Source: Siderastrea siderea
Taxonomy: Eukaryota; Cnidaria; Anthozoa; Scleractinia; Rhizangiidae
Assembly: GCA_964030785.1 (NCBI GenBank)
Contig: OZ034979.1
Location: forward strand, 39,675,984 to 39,739,983
Length of the DNA stretch: 64,000 nt
Direction: 5' to 3'
Made by a program: the position numbers and the translations under genes. The first letter of the stretch is position 1, and every line of letters starts with the position of its first letter. The notes under the pieces were generated by a model. It made no database searches. It worked only from the letters and a program-made list of their open reading frames with translations, and was not told where the DNA came from. Positions 60,234 to 64,000 of the stretch are shown in pieces.

Positions 60234-60437
60234 ATGAATAACGTTTGGAACAAGCGTTTAGGCCAAGTGGATAGGGCAACATTTTCGTACAACTCAGTGT
60301 CGCGCAACAATGTTGCCTTGCATTGTAAGTTGCGCATATTAGCAAACGCACAACAAAGTTCCATGTTGTTGCAAAAAGTAGACGTGGATCTGATTATTTT
60401 GCGCACTGGTTGTCGCCTTTCCTTCCTTCCCCCTTAA
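60234..60437 (+). other. 62-codon ORF, unit 5 (frame altered at the end)
   Basis: Same start as in units 3 and 4 (MNNVWNKRLGQVDRATF). A 16-bp loss after CATTGTAAGTTGCG changes the C-terminus. Confidence 0.2.
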
Positions 60438-61057
60438 AAGAATTGAAAATTTTCTAGTTGTTTCATCTAAAAGGTGCATGGTGTATAAGAACGTCATTAA
60501 AATATGATTATTTGGTGTTCTTATTTTGGTAGTCCAAGACTGTAAAAAAATGTTTAGTTGTAAATAGAAGACAAAGTGTTTTATATTGTGATACCTTTCA
60601 CTAGCAGAAAGGATTGTAGTGAAAAATCTGTGAACAGATATAATTAGGGAGCAATAAAACTATTTTTAAAATAATAAGAAAGCTCACGTAACTGTTTTTC
60701 TGCCCATGTTAATTAAAGGTTTTTTAAATTTAATCTAGTTCCAGATTATTCGGCTAATAAACAATCTCGCGGCGCTGTTAATAGCTCGCGCTCTCAGCTA
60801 TTTCGTGCAGCCTCTCGACTATCCACAAAAGGACTGCTAGCAGTCTGTTCGGCCAATAGAACAAGCCCGTTTCACAGGATCAGGAGATACCTTCTTGACA
60901 GGACTACATGTAAGTTCGCTAAATAGAATGTACAATACCAAACCACTGATCAATACACCAGTTCCATCGATCTGAAGGTGGATCGCTCGGATCGCAATCT
61001 AAGATTGATTTGTCCATAAATAGTAGACTGCGAGTACTCTCTTATTTTGGTAATGCC

Positions 61058-61206
61058 GATTGTGGGGCGGGCGAAATACTCACGCGCGTGCGCGCGAAAC
61101 TTAGAGGAGGCGCAACACGAGGGGAGCTAATTTTCGGCGCTCCCCTCGCGTCGCGTCTTCTCGAAATTTCTTGCGTGCGTGTGTGTATTTCTCCTGCCCC
61201 ACAATC
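61058..61206. repeat. GC-rich foldback repeat, unit 5
   Basis: Equivalent of 31103-31251, with GATTGTGGGGCGGGCG at the left and CCTGCCCCACAATC at the right. Confidence 0.78.
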
Positions 61207-62613
61207 GCCATCGCCATAAAATAAATTTTTGAAAAATAAATTGTTGAGCTCCTTATCCAGACTTACCTCAACTACAATCTGTGTACGCGAATTGACCCTT
61301 GAAAAAAGACCAGTTATACTGCTGGATCTTTGGGACTGGTATCATCATAAACAAAACATGCAAACATGGTCCGGCGCCATTTGGAAAGCCGCCTAAAGAG
61401 AGAAAACCCAGAGAAAAGGAAGATGTACCTGTTAAATGAACTACAGTGATACTGAAAAGTGAGCAGCTTTTTAATTTTCGTTGATTGAATCGTGCGGGGG
61501 AGTTAACTCTACAATGCGCGAAGTATGCAAACGATTAACGTAGTGGGGGGACAGGGATAAAAGGGATAAAAGGGGGCGGGAAGCGGGATTCCCAAGGTTG
61601 CGGGAAGCAGGAGAAAAAGGGAAAAATTACGCAACGTTGCGCAATATTTTGCAATCGAAAAAATGCAAAGAGGCGGGAGCCAACAAATACAGGGCGGGAA
61701 CCGGGATTAAGGAGTACGGCAAACGGGAGGCTTAAACTCCCCTGTCCCCCTCCCCCCCCCCCCCCCACAACGTAGATTTAGCAAACTTAAATCTTGTCAT
61801 ATATAGGAATTTGTCGAAATCTGGTTTTTCGTCGCAGTTTAAAACGATAGCTTTTACAGCGATACTTTGATGTAGACTGCGACATTTCGACCGCTAACTG
61901 TTAACTATAACTACTGTTCTTTCCATTCTTTACCAGGTTGCCGGGTGTCGGTTAACACGTGGTTAACATAGCTAACATTTCACAAATTTTGTTCATCTTT
62001 ACTTTTATTTTTACAACAAGCATGGCCATGACAACATAACTGTTTTGTAGCTATAACTTCAGTAATAATCGTGTAATAAAAACAAATTTATAGTTATTTA
62101 CCTTCAAGTGGAGTTTTGGTGTAATCTTGAGGCCGTTTTAGAAAGGGAATTGTAGCCAACAGGGAGCTTCCTAGCGCATTGGAGAGCAACCACGTCACAC
62201 TTCTGTTTTGTCTAATATTAACCTTTAGTTGTAAATTAATTAATTGAAACTCAAGAGGCTCTTTGAGAAGAAAAAAAACAAGCTTTTTAAGACTTTTAAA
62301 GTAGATGAAAACGATTGCGTTTTTTGTCTAAAAATTCTGCCTTCGCACTCGTGCAAGTGCCTTCCAAAATGGCCTTAGACTTTATACACAAAGAACAGAT
62401 GGCTGAATCACAGTTGTATTTTACTGGCTATATAATTTTCGTGTTGCCCTAGTTGTTCCTCCCTCCCCCGTCTCCCCTCCTGGATTAAATTTTTAACGAG
62501 TAAGGTTTTCAGTTCAGACTGGGAAAAAGATTGTTATGGTATCCAAACCCTATGGCCTAGATACTGGTCTTTGAAACGGAAATATTTTGAAAAAGAAAAG
62601 AGATAGTCTCATT

Positions 62614-62686
62614 TGGTTTCGGCCAGGATCGAACTGGCGACCTTCTGCGTGTAAAGCAGACGTGATAACCACTACACTACGAAACC
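62614..62686 (-). tRNA. trnV(uac): tRNA-Val(UAC), unit 5
   Basis: Intact cloverleaf, identical key elements to unit 4 (anticodon loop TTTACAC, T-loop TTCGATC). Confidence 0.92.
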
Positions 62687-62884
62687 AATCACACGTCTCG
62701 AAGGGTAAAATTAACAATGTATTTCTACCCGCACATCATTGGTTAATACTATTAAATGACGTGGTATCCTTAACGCGGATATGATTTGTTGTCGAACAAT
62801 ATTTGTCAAGCAATTGTTCTTTGTTTTCAAAGTGAGTTTCTCCCTTTGAGAAAACGTCAACCATTATATTGTTTCGCTATGCAA

Positions 62885-64000
62885 TCTTTTGGCGGGACAC
62901 TAGGTTTCTTGTTCGTGGTTCTTCACGTAGATCCGGCGTATAAAGGAGCAATTAGATCATACACAGGAAAAGCTTCATCTCGTTTCAAAGCTAAATTGAC
63001 AAAAGACTTTTTTTTCCTTCAAGACACTGAAAAATAAACTTCGTCTTATGAAATTATAATAACTGCTGTATAGCTTTCATTTAAATGTCTACACTTTATA
63101 GTGTTATAACCTCTAGTGTGCATCGTTAAAGCCGTCTTCAGCCGCATATTTGTCAGTGTAATGAAAAATACCACAGGAAAGTACTGCTCAGTAGCTTTCA
63201 CTGGAATGGTCATTCTTTATGATTTCACTCACACCGTATACAGAAAAAACCTCCAAATACCACATGAAAGTTAAACTGCTGAATGGTCATTCTCTTCACA
63301 TATTACTGGTCCATAGGTAATATCACTTGAGCTTTCACAAAGGGATCAAACCCTAAATTATGGGCTTACATCACTCGACGTTCTGAAAATTTTAAGAGCT
63401 GAACACGTTTTTGTGTGACTCTGTATCCTACTCCAAAGTACTGTACTAATAAAAACGTTACTTTTGAGACAAAAGTGCAAAAGATTTCTCTTTTGACTGC
63501 ATTCACAGTCAGGAAAACTAATAATATTTGATCCTTTACCAAATTTCTAAATTACCCGAGGAAGCAACTTTCTCAAGAAGGTATTGAGCATTACTTTTCT
63601 GTGGTGATGTTTGTTGTGGTTACAACGAGTCACTGAAATCCAGAGTCACCGTCGAAACCAGTGCTAAAAGCAGTACTTTTATTTGTTGTTGTTTGGCTGT
63701 ACATAGTGCTCGTCACTTACAAGTGAATCAAACTTCTAAGAGCTTGTCAATGAGTGACCATTCAAATCAAAGCTAGTGGTGTTTCTTTCATCTTTTCTTC
63801 TTTTTCCGCGAACCTTTTCAATCTGATTTAGTTGCGTGAACACTTTTCTGAACACTTTTTTTCTGAACACTTTTTTTCGGTGTTTCGCACGCCATTGCGA
63901 GAGCCTGTAGTGATGGCAAACTTTCGGCTTGCGGGAACAGATACAAAGGCGTAACCAACGAAGGATGGCAGTGGGGAGGCTGTAGCGATAACATCCACTT
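62885..64000. repeat. Tandem Wnt unit 6, start only (runs off the window)
   Basis: Starts with the anchor TCTTTTGGCGGGACACTAGG and follows the other units to the window end, so the array continues. Confidence 0.88.
63880..64000 (+). pseudogene. Unit 6 Wnt exon 3 (partial), acceptor lost
   Basis: Coding sequence from [13 protein letters not shown] to GGCSDNIH is recognisable and open to the window end. The usual CTGTTTTTCAG acceptor is replaced by a duplicated AACACTTTTTTTCTG motif with no AG before CGGTGTTTCGC. It lacks the first part of the exon like units 2 and 5. It has the two-codon deletion (ACGNRY) of unit 3, so it looks mosaic. Confidence 0.75.

Larger units (their letters stand above)
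54706..62884. repeat. Tandem Wnt unit 5 (8.2 kb)
   Basis: Exon 3 (55677-55868) and exon 4 (58887-59381) are present. It shares the short exon 3 and the 150-bp block at 57413-57567 with unit 2. A 419-bp TIR element is inserted at 57661. Foldback repeat, G-rich block and tRNA follow as in units 3 and 4. Confidence 0.9.

Noticed and set aside
24240..64000. CRISPR-like or other prokaryotic repeat array
   Set aside because: Units are 6-10 kb with introns, tRNA-Val and metazoan Wnt exons; no short regular direct repeats with unique spacers exist.

Overview
This is eukaryotic DNA: AT-rich, intron-containing, and full of inverted repeats and DNA transposons. It most likely comes from an anthozoan cnidarian such as a stony coral or sea anemone. 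The basis is a Wnt gene with classic split exons, a small gene encoding the P2X7-type ballast domain, GIY-YIG Penelope-like retroelements, and many short TIR elements. Species cannot be named from the sequence alone.

Left part (1-5737): a 182-bp hairpin abuts a very large inverted repeat (224-2255). Unassigned DNA follows, then a host segment (about 3795-5529) that is tandemly repeated. The second copy of that segment is split at 5737/19090 by one large DNA transposon.

Transposon (5738-19089): it has near-identical termini (AGGTCAAATAAACCC inverted) and TTA on both sides. The empty site is preserved in the neighbouring tandem copy at 3963. It carries two genes: a three-exon plus-strand gene for a 173-aa P2X7-ballast-like protein (6101-12192), and a multi-exon minus-strand THAP-domain transposase of Kolobok-like type (13541-18791). 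An internally deleted minus-strand LINE (6314-10196, 12-bp TSD) sits in the first intron of the ballast gene. That LINE holds a Penelope-like insertion (7179-8134, 15-bp TSD) with inverted arms, a GIY-YIG ORF and a hammerhead-like ribozyme.

Right part (20311-64000): a Wnt1/Wnt3-like gene. Signal-peptide exon 1 (22509-22594) and exon 2 (22689-22936) occur once. Exons 3 and 4 lie in a tandem array of 6.3-9.7 kb units that starts at 24240 and runs off the window (units begin at 24240, 33958, 40262, 48006, 54706, 62885). Only unit 1 gives a complete 364-aa Wnt with exons 1-2. The other units hold exon 3/exon 4 cassettes with different lesions: stop codon, exon loss, frameshift, loss of splice acceptor, loss of cysteines. 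Each complete unit ends with a minus-strand tRNA-Val(UAC) gene. Several unit-specific insertions have clean TSDs, because the sister units provide the empty sites.

The two most unusual things are the one-head, many-tails Wnt array and the THAP transposon with an intact P2X7-ballast gene as cargo.
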